Assembly: GCA_036401375.1 (NCBI GenBank) | Contig: DASWVB010000004.1 | Location: 1-64,000 of the forward strand | Length of the DNA: 64,000 bases | Source of the DNA: DASWUZ01 sp036401375 | GTDB taxonomy: Bacteria > Acidobacteriota > Terriglobia > Terriglobales > Acidobacteriaceae | Direction: 5' to 3' | In this document: positions 43,286 through 50,991 of the stretch, in pieces | Numbering within the stretch: the first letter of the stretch is position 1 | How the letters are laid out: the number at the start of each line of letters is the position of its first letter | Notes under the pieces: generated by a model | Told to the model about the DNA's origin: nothing | Databases searched by the model: none | What the model saw: only the letters and a program-made list of their open reading frames with translations | Program-made: the position numbers and the translations under genes

Positions 43286-44484
43286 GGCCGTGCTCCAGTC
43301 GCAGCGTCCGTGCCCATTAGCTCGAGCGCGGCCTCAACCACGGCATCAACGGAGATGGTCAGCAACCCGGGCTCCGGGTCTGCCAGCCGGCTATGGTCGC
43401 GCCGGCTCTCCGGATGCCGCAGATTGCGGAACTTTGACCCGAAGGGTCCATTCCTGCAGGGATCGGTAGGCCCGAAGATCCCGACCACGGGGCAGCCCAG
43501 CGCATTCGCGAGATGAAGAGGGCCCGTATCTCCGGCGATGACCAGAGCCGCACGCCGGGTCAGCGCGATCAGCTGGCTGATGTCCGGGCTGACGGCCACT
43601 GCCGCGCCACCGCTGGCAGCGCCCACTGCAGCGGCGAGATCCGCCTCTCCCGGACCGGCATTGACCACCACGGAGCAGCCCATCCGGGCCAGGGCCGCTG
43701 CGACCTTGCCGTACCGGTCGGTCGGCCAGCGCTTCGCTCCCCATCCGGCTCCAGGATTGAGCAGCACCAGGGGTCTGCGGCGATCAGGGGGATTAAGGGC
43801 GGCCGCAAGCCACTCCCGGCACCAGCCCTCCGCCGTCGCATCCCGAGGCAGTGCAGCCGCCGTGAACGGTAACGTCTCGCTCGCGACCCTCCCGGCGACC
43901 TCCAGGCATTGCTCGATCACATGCCGCCCCTGCGTCTTCACCCGCTCTGAAAACAACCATCGCGCCGCTCGCTCCCGAGGATCATCCTCGCCGATCATCC
44001 GCCGCGCTCCGGCCCAGCGGCCAATCCAGGCCGACCGCACGGCACCCTGCAGATCGAGACAGACGTCATACTCAGCCTCGCGAAGCTCCTGCTTCACCCG
44101 CCGCACCTCACGCCAGGTCGCGGCAATCAACGGCCGCCGGCCCCAACCCTTGGCTCCGGCCAGATGAACGCGGTCCACCACCGGCATCCACTCGGGCGTT
44201 GCATCAGGCGAGTTAGCGCGTCGATGGTCCTGGGGCTGGGCTTTGCGCTGGACGTCTTCAGAGGGAGTTGAAGAGCAATCCGCCAAGCCGGTCGAGGTCT
44301 GATCCCGAGCGCGAAGGAGTTCAGCCCAGCGAGGCTCGACCACCCACCCGAGAAACCACTCAGGATGAGCCGCCCGCAGCGCCGTCACGGCCGGCAAGGC
44401 ATGCAGAATGTCTCCCATGGCGCCCAGCCGCACCACCAGTACCCTCAGCCGCCCGTCCCGAAGCTCTATTTGGTCCGCCAACAA
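43282..44484 (-). CDS. Glycosyltransferase family 9 (heptosyltransferase-like)
   Basis: A 400-residue GT-B glycosyltransferase of the WaaC/WaaF type. The N-terminal nucleotide fold is RVLVVRLGAMGDILHALPAV and the C-terminal donor site includes LVLLNPGAGWGAKRWPTDRY and VIAGDTGPLHLANALGCPVV then GIFGPTDP. Between the first strands there is a ~40-residue hydrophilic insert (about 63-100; TSTGLADCSSTPSEDVQRKA) not usual for the family. The start is probably the TTG at 44484, as no ATG precedes the first strand. It lies between lpxK and the ICMT-like gene and most likely adds the first sugar to Kdo in the LPS core. Confidence 0.88.
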   Translation of the reverse strand: MLADQIELRDGRLRVLVVRLGAMGDILHALPAVTALRAAHPEWFLGWVVEPRWAELLRARDQTSTGLADCSSTPSEDVQRKAQPQDHRRANSPDATPEWMPVVDRVHLAGAKGWGRRPLIAATWREVRRVKQELREAEYDVCLDLQGAVRSAWIGRWAGARRMIGEDDPRERAARWLFSERVKTQGRHVIEQCLEVAGRVASETLPFTAAALPRDATAEGWCREWLAAALNPPDRRRPLVLLNPGAGWGAKRWPTDRYGKVAAALARMGCSVVVNAGPGEADLAAAVGAASGGAAVAVSPDISQLIALTRRAALVIAGDTGPLHLANALGCPVVGIFGPTDPCRNGPFGSKFRNLRHPESRRDHSRLADPEPGLLTISVDAVVEAALELMGTDAATGARP

Positions 44485-44575
44485 ACGACCATCTTCTCAC
44501 ATGGTCTGGCGCAAGCTCGCTGTCTGCCTTGATGTGACCGCTCCTAAGGCAGTCTGTCCTATGGCCGCCGCTCTG

Positions 44576-45880
44576 TTACGGTGCGGAACCCGCGGCGGCC
44601 GCCGTCTCGAGCCCCGGCAGAGCGAGCAATTCGTTGACGACCCTGTCCTCATCGAGGAAGACGGCATTCAGCCGCGCGACTTGAATCCCGGTCTGACCGC
44701 TGCCGGTCAAAATCTTGAGCAGCGCCGGACCAAGCCTTACCGCATCCTTTTCAGTAGTGACGAAAGCCTCAGCCCGGGCCTCGATGGCAACGCGGAACAA
44801 GCGGCTCATATCGGGAGGCGAGTAACGATGATGGTCGCGGAAGGCCCGCGTAGATACCACCTGCCCGCCTGCTTCCCTCACCGCCGCAAAGAACTCGGCC
44901 GGCCGCGCGATGCCGCAGAAGGCGACGACACGCCTCGTGAGCTGCCGGCCGCCAGGCCCTACCTCACCCGCCGCAATGTCAGCCGGGGCGAACTGATCCG
45001 AGACAAATCGATCCGGGGTGACCTGATCCGGGGTTACTTCGCTCACCGGCAGCTCACTTTGCTCACCCGGCGGCAACTCACGCGCCGGCAACTCGCCCGC
45101 CAGTACCTCACCAGCCGGTACCTTACTGGGCGCCAGCTCGAGCGAGCGCCGAACCCACCAGATCGGCGCATCCAGCCCGCGAGCCCGCAGTGCAGCCTCG
45201 AGATCGCGATCGCCATCCCGCAGCACCAGCACACCTGCCCGGCGAAGCGCCCGCAAGGGCTCCCGCAGCCGCCCCACCGGCAGCAGCCGCGGCTCCAGGT
45301 CGCTCCGGTGAACCACCACCACATCCAGGTCCCGTGCCAGCCGCCGATGCTGGAATCCGTCATCGAGCAGATGCACTCCACGCACCCCAGCAGGCCACAG
45401 GCTTTGCGCCAGCAGTCCGGCCCGAAATCGATCCGCGCCGACTGCGACCGACGCCCGGCCCCACCCGGGCCGGCCGGCTTCAAGCCCGCTATCCCGCCGA
45501 GCGCCATCTTCTGGCCCGCCGTCTTCAGACCTGCGGTCTGTTGACTCGTGGACGAACTTTTGCAGCCGACGAGCGATCAGCAGAGGCTCATCCCCGAAGC
45601 GCTCCGCCGTCCCACCCGGGTCCACGACCTCAACTGCCGCAGACCGGCGCCCATACCCGCGCGAAAGCACAGACACGGCCACCCCGCGAGCGCGCAGCAG
45701 CTCCGCCAGCAGGATTACGACCGGAGTCTTCCCCGCTCCGCCCACCGATAGATTGCCAACGCTGATGACTGGCCAGTCAAGCCGTCGAACACGCGCCCAA
45801 CGGCGATCGTAGGCGGCATTCTTGAGCCCGGTCGCCGCACCGTAGAGATATTCCAGGGGCGTCAGCCACCCCAGGCTCAT
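44576..45880 (-). CDS. lpxK: Tetraacyldisaccharide 4'-kinase with repeat-derived insert
   Basis: A 434-residue LpxK, which phosphorylates the lipid A disaccharide at the inner membrane. The P-loop is SVGNLSVGGAGKTPVVILLA (about residues 40-59), then VSVLSRGYGRRSA and LLDDGFQHRRLARDLDVVVV; the C-terminal part has VVAFCGIARPAEFFAAVREA and TTEKDAVRL. Normal length is ~330-350, and the excess comes from inserts: a hydrophilic one near residues 110-145 and a long one near 244-306 (PAGEVLAGELPARELPPGEQ) encoded by a 15-bp minisatellite. The gene overlaps waaA by 4 nt (ATGA). Confidence 0.92.
   Translation of the reverse strand: MSLGWLTPLEYLYGAATGLKNAAYDRRWARVRRLDWPVISVGNLSVGGAGKTPVVILLAELLRARGVAVSVLSRGYGRRSAAVEVVDPGGTAERFGDEPLLIARRLQKFVHESTDRRSEDGGPEDGARRDSGLEAGRPGWGRASVAVGADRFRAGLLAQSLWPAGVRGVHLLDDGFQHRRLARDLDVVVVHRSDLEPRLLPVGRLREPLRALRRAGVLVLRDGDRDLEAALRARGLDAPIWWVRRSLELAPSKVPAGEVLAGELPARELPPGEQSELPVSEVTPDQVTPDRFVSDQFAPADIAAGEVGPGGRQLTRRVVAFCGIARPAEFFAAVREAGGQVVSTRAFRDHHRYSPPDMSRLFRVAIEARAEAFVTTEKDAVRLGPALLKILTGSGQTGIQVARLNAVFLDEDRVVNELLALPGLETAAAAGSAP
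44963..45151 (+). repeat. Degenerate 15-bp minisatellite inside lpxK
   Basis: Twelve full 15-bp units and one 9-bp partial unit. Read on the plus strand (antisense to lpxK) they give LTRRN, VSRGE, LIRDK, SIRGD, LIRGY, FAHRQ, LTL, LTRRQ, LTRRQ, LARQY, LTSRY, LTGRQ, LERAP. The best-preserved units are CTCACCCGGCGGCAA and CTCACGCGCCGGCAA at 45062-45091. In the sense frame the array encodes the Glu/Pro-rich insert of LpxK. Confidence 0.8.
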
Positions 45881-47520
45881 GCCTCGACTCGTGTAGACGA
45901 TGCAGAAGTGGGCGACCCTGACGAGGTCGTGGTGCTCGCTGCACTAGAAGACCCAGCCGGGGCCGCAGGAGTCTGCAACCTTGCCGACTCTGACGAGCGC
46001 AACAACACCGGGTCCGCATCGTCAACGCCCACAAGCGTGTCAGCCGCTGCCTTGTCAGACACGTTGTCAGTCGCACCACCAGATCGGGAACGATCAGCCA
46101 GCAGAGCCAACAGCGCCTGCACCGTGCGCGCCGTAGCTCCTGACTCGCTCGAGAAGACGGCACTCCCCCGCTCTCCAAGGGCCTGGGCCTCCTCGGCGTC
46201 TCCCAGCAGTTCGCCAAGGATCTTGACCAGCGATGGCCCCAGCGAAGCCAAAGGACGCACGCTCACCCGCGGCGCTGAATCAGCAGCGCGCCGCCGCGAT
46301 CGGCTGCTGCTCATCATTCCGGCATCGCCCACGATCCGGATTCCGTCCGCGTCCAGCAGCCGCTTCACGATCCCGCGGAAGTTCTGATAATGCGGCCCCA
46401 TGACTACGGGGACTGCAAACTGCGCTGGCTCCAGCGGATTGTGTCCGCCGGCGGTGACCAGGCTGCCCCCCACGAAGGCCACCGAGGCCAGCGAATAGAC
46501 CGACGCCAGCTCGCCAATCGAGTTCAGCAGGAAGACCGACCCGGGCCGCAGTGTCTCCTGCGCATGCATCCACTCCGTGCGCCGCTCCCAGGCCAATCCG
46601 CTCTCGTCGAGCAGCTTCGCTACAGCCACACAGCGCTCCGGATGCCGCGGCGCCAGAACCATGCACAGCCTCGCGCGACCGCCGCCGGCCCTCGCGATCA
46701 GGGTGGACCAGGCCTCGATCAGCATCGCCTCTTCACCCTCGACCGTGCTGCCGCAGACCAGAACGCGGGTTCCCGGCGGCAGATGCTCGCGTAACGCCGA
46801 AGTCACGGCTGCGGTTGGAGCCGGCCGCACATCGAACTTCAAGTTGCCGCCCAGGCGCACGCGGTCGGCCGGTGCGCCAATCTCTCTCAGCCGCTCCATA
46901 TCCAACTCGCTCTGCGCCAGCACCAGCGACAGCCGCTGCAGCAGCGGGCGCCACAGACGGCGCAGACGCAGATACCGCGGATAAGACCGGTCAGAGATGC
47001 GCGCATTGACCACCGCCACCTCGACCCCCGCCCGCCGGCACTCGTTCAGCACATGCGGCCAGAACTCGGTCTCGACCAGTATCAGCATTCGCGGCCGCAG
47101 CACCCGCAGATAGCGACGGACGATGCGCGCCAGGTCAAAAGGAAAGTAGAAGACATGAGCTTCACCGAACCGCGCCCTCGCCAGCCGCTGGCCGGTGCGC
47201 GTCGTAGTAGAGACCACCACCCGGTAGCCCTCGGCGCGTAGTTGTCTCACCAGCTCGACCACCGCGACAACCTCACCTACCGAGACGGCATGCACCCAGA
47301 TCGTCTCCGGGGCAGCGGAGTCTTCCTCCCAGCCGCGTGAACCACCCCTGCGGGGATGGGTAACCCGCAGTCGCCGCGGCACCACTCCCAGCCGCTGGGT
47401 GAGCCCCTCGCGATACTTCGCGGCAGTGGCCATTCTCACCAGCCAGTACGGCAGCCCTACCACCAGCACCATGAGCAGCGCGAAGCTGTACAGCAACAGC
47501 ATGGCCGACACGATTGTCAT
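45877..47520 (-). CDS. waaA: 3-deoxy-D-manno-octulosonic acid (Kdo) transferase
   Basis: A 547-residue GT30 enzyme that adds Kdo from CMP-Kdo to lipid IVA. It has an N-terminal membrane anchor (SAMLLLYSFALLMVLVVGLP), then the acceptor-domain block VHAVSVGEVVAVVELVRQL, with the catalytic Glu in the SVGE element, and the donor domain with LVCGSTVEGEEAMLIEAW, GSVFLLNSIGELASVYSLAS and GGHNPLEPAQF. The last ~85 residues are a Ser/Ala/Thr-rich tail not found in typical WaaA (~425 residues). The ATG at 47520 begins the anchor. It is the first gene of a minus-strand operon continuing into lpxK. Confidence 0.94.
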   Translation of the reverse strand: MTIVSAMLLLYSFALLMVLVVGLPYWLVRMATAAKYREGLTQRLGVVPRRLRVTHPRRGGSRGWEEDSAAPETIWVHAVSVGEVVAVVELVRQLRAEGYRVVVSTTTRTGQRLARARFGEAHVFYFPFDLARIVRRYLRVLRPRMLILVETEFWPHVLNECRRAGVEVAVVNARISDRSYPRYLRLRRLWRPLLQRLSLVLAQSELDMERLREIGAPADRVRLGGNLKFDVRPAPTAAVTSALREHLPPGTRVLVCGSTVEGEEAMLIEAWSTLIARAGGGRARLCMVLAPRHPERCVAVAKLLDESGLAWERRTEWMHAQETLRPGSVFLLNSIGELASVYSLASVAFVGGSLVTAGGHNPLEPAQFAVPVVMGPHYQNFRGIVKRLLDADGIRIVGDAGMMSSSRSRRRAADSAPRVSVRPLASLGPSLVKILGELLGDAEEAQALGERGSAVFSSESGATARTVQALLALLADRSRSGGATDNVSDKAAADTLVGVDDADPVLLRSSESARLQTPAAPAGSSSAASTTTSSGSPTSASSTRVEA

Positions 47521-47643
47521 TCCGCTACCAATGCCCTCAAGGCCCGCAGGTGGGCCCTTTGTCCCTGGTCTTATCACCAGCTGTTCGCTTCCCAATTCTC
47601 TTTACGGCGGTCTTACCCGAAGATCATAATCTCCAGAGTCCTC

Positions 47644-48318
47644 ATGCGCTTAGCTTTCAGCCATCGTGTATGTCCCATTTTGAAGTTCATTCCGGCTATC
47701 GCCCTCGCACTAGCGGCGGCCGCCCCCGCCGCGGCGGCCAGCCACGACGTCCCGCCGGTCACCGACGCCTCCACCTTCCCTGACGTCGAGGTTCATGCGC
47801 AGGAGAAGGTCTCGATCGCCGCCGACCCGTACGACACCAAAGAGAAGTGCAAGCTGCTTCGCGTCAACTACAGCCAGTACGAGATACTGCCTATCCGCGT
47901 CATCATCACCAACAACGGCGACAAGCCAATCTCTCTCGACCAGGCGCGCATTCATCTCATCGCCCGCGACGGCTCAAAGATCGAGGCTGCCGAACCCGAA
48001 GACGTTGAACGCCGCGCGTCGAGCGCATCGAACCGCGGCAAGACCATCCCCCTGCCCAGCCCTCTGCCCTCCATCCATACCGCGCCCGGGGGCCGCAACA
48101 GGGACATCGAAGAAGACTTCAGTGAGTTTGAGTTCCAGGCCCTGGTAGTCGAGGCGCACACCACCCGCGCCGGCTTCCTCTTCTACGACGTCTCCGGCCT
48201 GAGAGACCCGCTGAAAGGGGCCAAGCTCTACCTGCGCCGGCTAAGAGGGGCAGACGGCCGAGACCTCTTCTACTTCGAAGTGCCGTTTGATAAGTACCTT
48301 GCCGCCCAGCCGAAGTAA
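47644..48318 (+). CDS. Exported protein of unknown function
   Basis: A 224-residue secreted protein. A signal peptide (about residues 10-31, ending AAAASHD) precedes a beta-rich domain with EKVSIAADPYDTKEKCKLL, LPIRVIITNNGDKPISLDQA and GFLFYDVSGLRDPLKGAKLY. The middle resembles immunoglobulin-like 'DUF' domains seen in many acidobacterial exported proteins; I do not recognise a named family. The ATG at 47644 directly precedes the signal, and the divergent waaA start is 124 bp away. A terminator-like hairpin follows the stop. Confidence 0.75.
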   Translation: MRLAFSHRVCPILKFIPAIALALAAAAPAAAASHDVPPVTDASTFPDVEVHAQEKVSIAADPYDTKEKCKLLRVNYSQYEILPIRVIITNNGDKPISLDQARIHLIARDGSKIEAAEPEDVERRASSASNRGKTIPLPSPLPSIHTAPGGRNRDIEEDFSEFEFQALVVEAHTTRAGFLFYDVSGLRDPLKGAKLYLRRLRGADGRDLFYFEVPFDKYLAAQPK

Positions 48319-48325
48319 CTCAGCT

Positions 48326-48347
48326 GCTAACCACACGGTTAGCTTTG
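48326..48347 (+). terminator. Hairpin terminator after the exported-protein gene
   Basis: GCTAACC, loop ACAC, GGTTAGC (7-bp perfect stem, 48326-48343) followed by TTTG. It begins 8 bp after the stop codon at 48318. The T-tract is short, so termination may be partial. Confidence 0.55.
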
Positions 48348-48527
48348 ATTCGAAGCTGAGTAACGCACCCACAAAGTCAAAGTGATGAGACGCTCTGCGT
48401 TTGCACGCTCGGGAGCCGCTTCAATGCGTTTGATTCCGTTCCGCAGCTGGGGCCCACCTCGACTGGATCGCAAAGTGTCCAGTCCATGGCCGCTCCTCGT
48501 ACAAAGTCTAAGCCGTTGAGAAGAGCG

Positions 48528-49268
48528 TCATACGCCTTTCTTCATTGGCTCCCAGACATACTTGTGAATCTGGAGGTTCAGCCGCGCGTCCAGGCCGTCT
48601 GCAAGCATCCACTCTACTAACTCGCGAGGATCGAGCAGGCAATTCACACTACTTCGCTCGGGCGCTGGAGTCTTGCTGAAGGCAGGAGACAGCAGCACGG
48701 AACCGACCTTGCCGCTTATTCCGTGATCGCCGACAAACTGCCTGGCAAACTCATAGTCGATGCGGTCGCTTATCACGAACTTGATCTCATCACGACGGGT
48801 AAGTACGTCAAGGTTCGCCGTCTGGAACTTGCCGCTCTCGCCGGACGCGGGACACTTCACATCGACGATCTTGTGTACCTCGGGCGGCACGCCCGTCAAC
48901 AGCCGCTCGCCGCTGGTCTCGATCATCAGCTCATACGAGGACCCTATGAGCCGCTGCATCAGCGGAATGAGCTCCCGCTCCTGCAGCATAGGTTCTCCGC
49001 CGGTAAATTCGATCAAACGAACCGGCGCAAGTCTCTCGATGTCTTTGACTACCTCGTCGGCCGCACGCTTGTAGCCGCCCGTGAAGGTATACTCCGAGTC
49101 GCACCAGCTGCATCGCAGGTTGCAGCCCGCCAGCCGAACGAAGATGCAAGGTCGTCCCGCAAAGCTGGACTCACCCTGCACCGACTTGTAAACCTCAATC
49201 AAATACAAAGTAGATCCCGCGATTAAGTCATGAACACTGAGAAAGCGACCCACGTGTCGCCTTGACAC
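48528..49268 (-). CDS. queE: 7-carboxy-7-deazaguanine synthase (radical SAM)
   Basis: A QueE of up to 246 residues, which contracts carboxy-tetrahydropterin to CDG in queuosine/7-deazaguanine synthesis. The radical-SAM Cys motif is RLAGCNLRCSWCDSEYTF (C-x3-C-x2-C), preceded by YKSVQGESSFAGRPCIFVRL, with the SAM-binding EFTGGEPMLQ. There is no ATG: GTG codons at 49268 and 49253 and a TTG at 49208 are all possible. The TTG would make the protein begin (M)YLIEVYKSVQGE, the usual QueE N-terminus. The genes for QueD, QueC and QueF are not in the window. Confidence 0.92.
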   Translation of the reverse strand: MSRRHVGRFLSVHDLIAGSTLYLIEVYKSVQGESSFAGRPCIFVRLAGCNLRCSWCDSEYTFTGGYKRAADEVVKDIERLAPVRLIEFTGGEPMLQERELIPLMQRLIGSSYELMIETSGERLLTGVPPEVHKIVDVKCPASGESGKFQTANLDVLTRRDEIKFVISDRIDYEFARQFVGDHGISGKVGSVLLSPAFSKTPAPERSSVNCLLDPRELVEWMLADGLDARLNLQIHKYVWEPMKKGV

Positions 49269-49289
49269 GAGCCAACCTGCGTCAACAGT

Positions 49290-50144
49290 TCACGCCATCA
49301 GCGTGTGCAGATATCGATAGCTCTCCCGAACCGCTTCCAGCGGAGGAATGTCGCTCTGGTCCTGCTCGACGAAGTAGTGCTCAATGCCCGACCTCTTCGC
49401 CGCGGCAAGGATTGCTCTCCAATCGAGCGTTCCCTTGCCTACCGGGGTGAAGTGACTCGCCGCATCGTCCAGGTCCTGGGAGGTAGGTACGTCGGGCTTG
49501 CGGTCCTTGAGGTGAATCATCCTGACCCGCTCCCCCAGACGGCCCAGCATCTCGACCGGGTTCATGCCGGCTTGGGTGATCCAGTATGCGTCCATCTCGA
49601 GGGAGACGAGAGACGGATCGGTCTCGGCAAGCAGCACCTCGTAGCCGTCTTTGCCGTCAAACTTCTTGAACTCGTAGTTATGGTTATGGAACGCGAAGCG
49701 CTGTCCCTGATCCTGGGCCCGCTTCCCCCAGACATTGAACTGCCGGGCGGCCGTATGGAAGCCGTCAAGGGACGTCCACTGCGACTTTGGCAGCATCGGG
49801 CAGACGATCCACTCCACGCCCAGCTCTTTCGCGTAGCTGAACTTGCCATCGAGGCCGTCATAGTCAAAGTGTCCGCTTGGTGCGCGCAGCCCGCTGTCGC
49901 GGATCATCGACCTGAGCTCCCTTGCCGGATGCGAGTAGACATTCCAGTAGAGCTCGACCTGTTCATAACCTATGGCGTGGACGCGCTTGAGCACGTCAGG
50001 CAGGTTGGCCTCGGCGAGCGTCCGCACCGTATAGAGCTGCAGGCCGATGGGAGTATGGGGCGCAGCGAAGGCTCTGTCGCCGGCGAGCAGCATGCCCGCT
50101 GCCATTGCCGAGGTGGACTGCAGGAAGGATCGCCTGGTTGTCAT
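49290..50144 (-). CDS. Tat-exported sugar isomerase/epimerase-like TIM-barrel protein
   Basis: A 284-residue protein of the xylose isomerase-like (AP endonuclease 2) superfamily. The N-terminus is a twin-arginine signal, TTRRSFLQSTSAMAAGMLLA, so the protein is likely exported folded to the periplasm. The barrel shows IGYEQVELYWNVYS, FAFHNHNYEFKKF, LVSLEMDAYWI, MIHLKDRK and HYFVEQDQS, supplying the metal-binding Glu, Asp and His set. Such exported barrels are abundant in Acidobacteriota and Planctomycetota and act on sugars or sugar acids; the exact substrate is not evident. It precedes queE on the same strand by 21 bp. Confidence 0.88.
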   Translation of the reverse strand: MTTRRSFLQSTSAMAAGMLLAGDRAFAAPHTPIGLQLYTVRTLAEANLPDVLKRVHAIGYEQVELYWNVYSHPARELRSMIRDSGLRAPSGHFDYDGLDGKFSYAKELGVEWIVCPMLPKSQWTSLDGFHTAARQFNVWGKRAQDQGQRFAFHNHNYEFKKFDGKDGYEVLLAETDPSLVSLEMDAYWITQAGMNPVEMLGRLGERVRMIHLKDRKPDVPTSQDLDDAASHFTPVGKGTLDWRAILAAAKRSGIEHYFVEQDQSDIPPLEAVRESYRYLHTLMA

Positions 50145-50301
50145 AGGGGACGATCATAATTCCCGCGCACACTCCGTGACTAGTCTCTGAACGCACTCAC
50201 CCGATAACCCTGGTGCGTCTGACTACGATTCAGGCCGGTGTTGACCCGGCGTGCGGCCAATCGGCATTGCAGTCGCTTGCTGTAAGATTTTTTCGGGGCC
50301 T

Positions 50302-50991
50302 ATGAAGCAACGTATTCTGGTCGTCGATGATGAAGGTCAGATCACCCGTGTGCTGAGGACCGCGCTGGCGATTCAGGGGTACGACGTACGTACGGCCAAC
50401 GACTCTGAAGAGGCACTGAGAGTCTTCGACGAGTGGGAGCCGGACCTTGTAGTGACCGACCTTGCGATGCCGGGCATGGACGGCATCGAGATGTGCCGCG
50501 CCATCCGCAGCCGCTCAGACACCCCGATCATTGTGCTGTCGGTGAGGGACCAGGAGCAGGCCAAGGTCAAAGCGCTCGACGCCGGCGCGGACGATTACGT
50601 CATCAAGCCCTTTGGGATGCAGGAGCTTACAGCGCGGGTGCGTGCCCACCTGCGCCGCGCCCCCGAAAGACAGCAGGACGTATCCATCGTCGTGGGGGAC
50701 TTCAGCGTGGACACGGCAGCCCACGAGGTTAAAGTTCGCGGCACGGCACTCCATCTCACGCCCAAGGAGTTTGAGCTGCTGCTGCACTTCGCCAGAAACC
50801 ACGGCAAGGTCATCTCCCATCGCGCGCTGCTCACCGCGATCTGGGGGTCTCAGTCTGCGCAGCAGCCGGAGTATCTCCGCGTCTTTGTCGGGCAGCTCAG
50901 AAAGAAGCTGGCGGGCGACTCCGCCAAGGAGTACATCCAGACGGAGCCGTGGGTCGGCTATCGCTTCCTGCCAGAGGGTTTGCCGGATTAG
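50302..50991 (+). CDS. kdpE: KdpE-like response regulator (OmpR/PhoB family)
   Basis: A 229-residue two-component regulator. The receiver domain has the acidic pair in ILVVDDEGQI, the phospho-accepting Asp53 in VVTDLAMPGMDGIEM, and Lys102 in YVIKPFG; the C-terminal winged helix has LHLTPKEFELLLHFARNHGK and VFVGQLRKKLAGD, then EPWVGYRFLPEG, all KdpE-like. KdpE normally controls the kdpFABC potassium pump with the kinase KdpD, and neither the pump nor the kinase is within the window. The ATG at 50302 starts the first strand exactly. Its stop overlaps that of the convergent gene. Confidence 0.87.
   Translation: MKQRILVVDDEGQITRVLRTALAIQGYDVRTANDSEEALRVFDEWEPDLVVTDLAMPGMDGIEMCRAIRSRSDTPIIVLSVRDQEQAKVKALDAGADDYVIKPFGMQELTARVRAHLRRAPERQQDVSIVVGDFSVDTAAHEVKVRGTALHLTPKEFELLLHFARNHGKVISHRALLTAIWGSQSAQQPEYLRVFVGQLRKKLAGDSAKEYIQTEPWVGYRFLPEGLPD

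Noticed and set aside
44408..45544. Plus-strand open frame with pentapeptide-like repeats
   Set aside because: It is antisense to lpxK and kept open by the 15-bp array; the surrounding residues are Arg/Pro-rich and unlike pentapeptide-repeat proteins (A-D/N-L-x-x). Reported as a DNA repeat instead.
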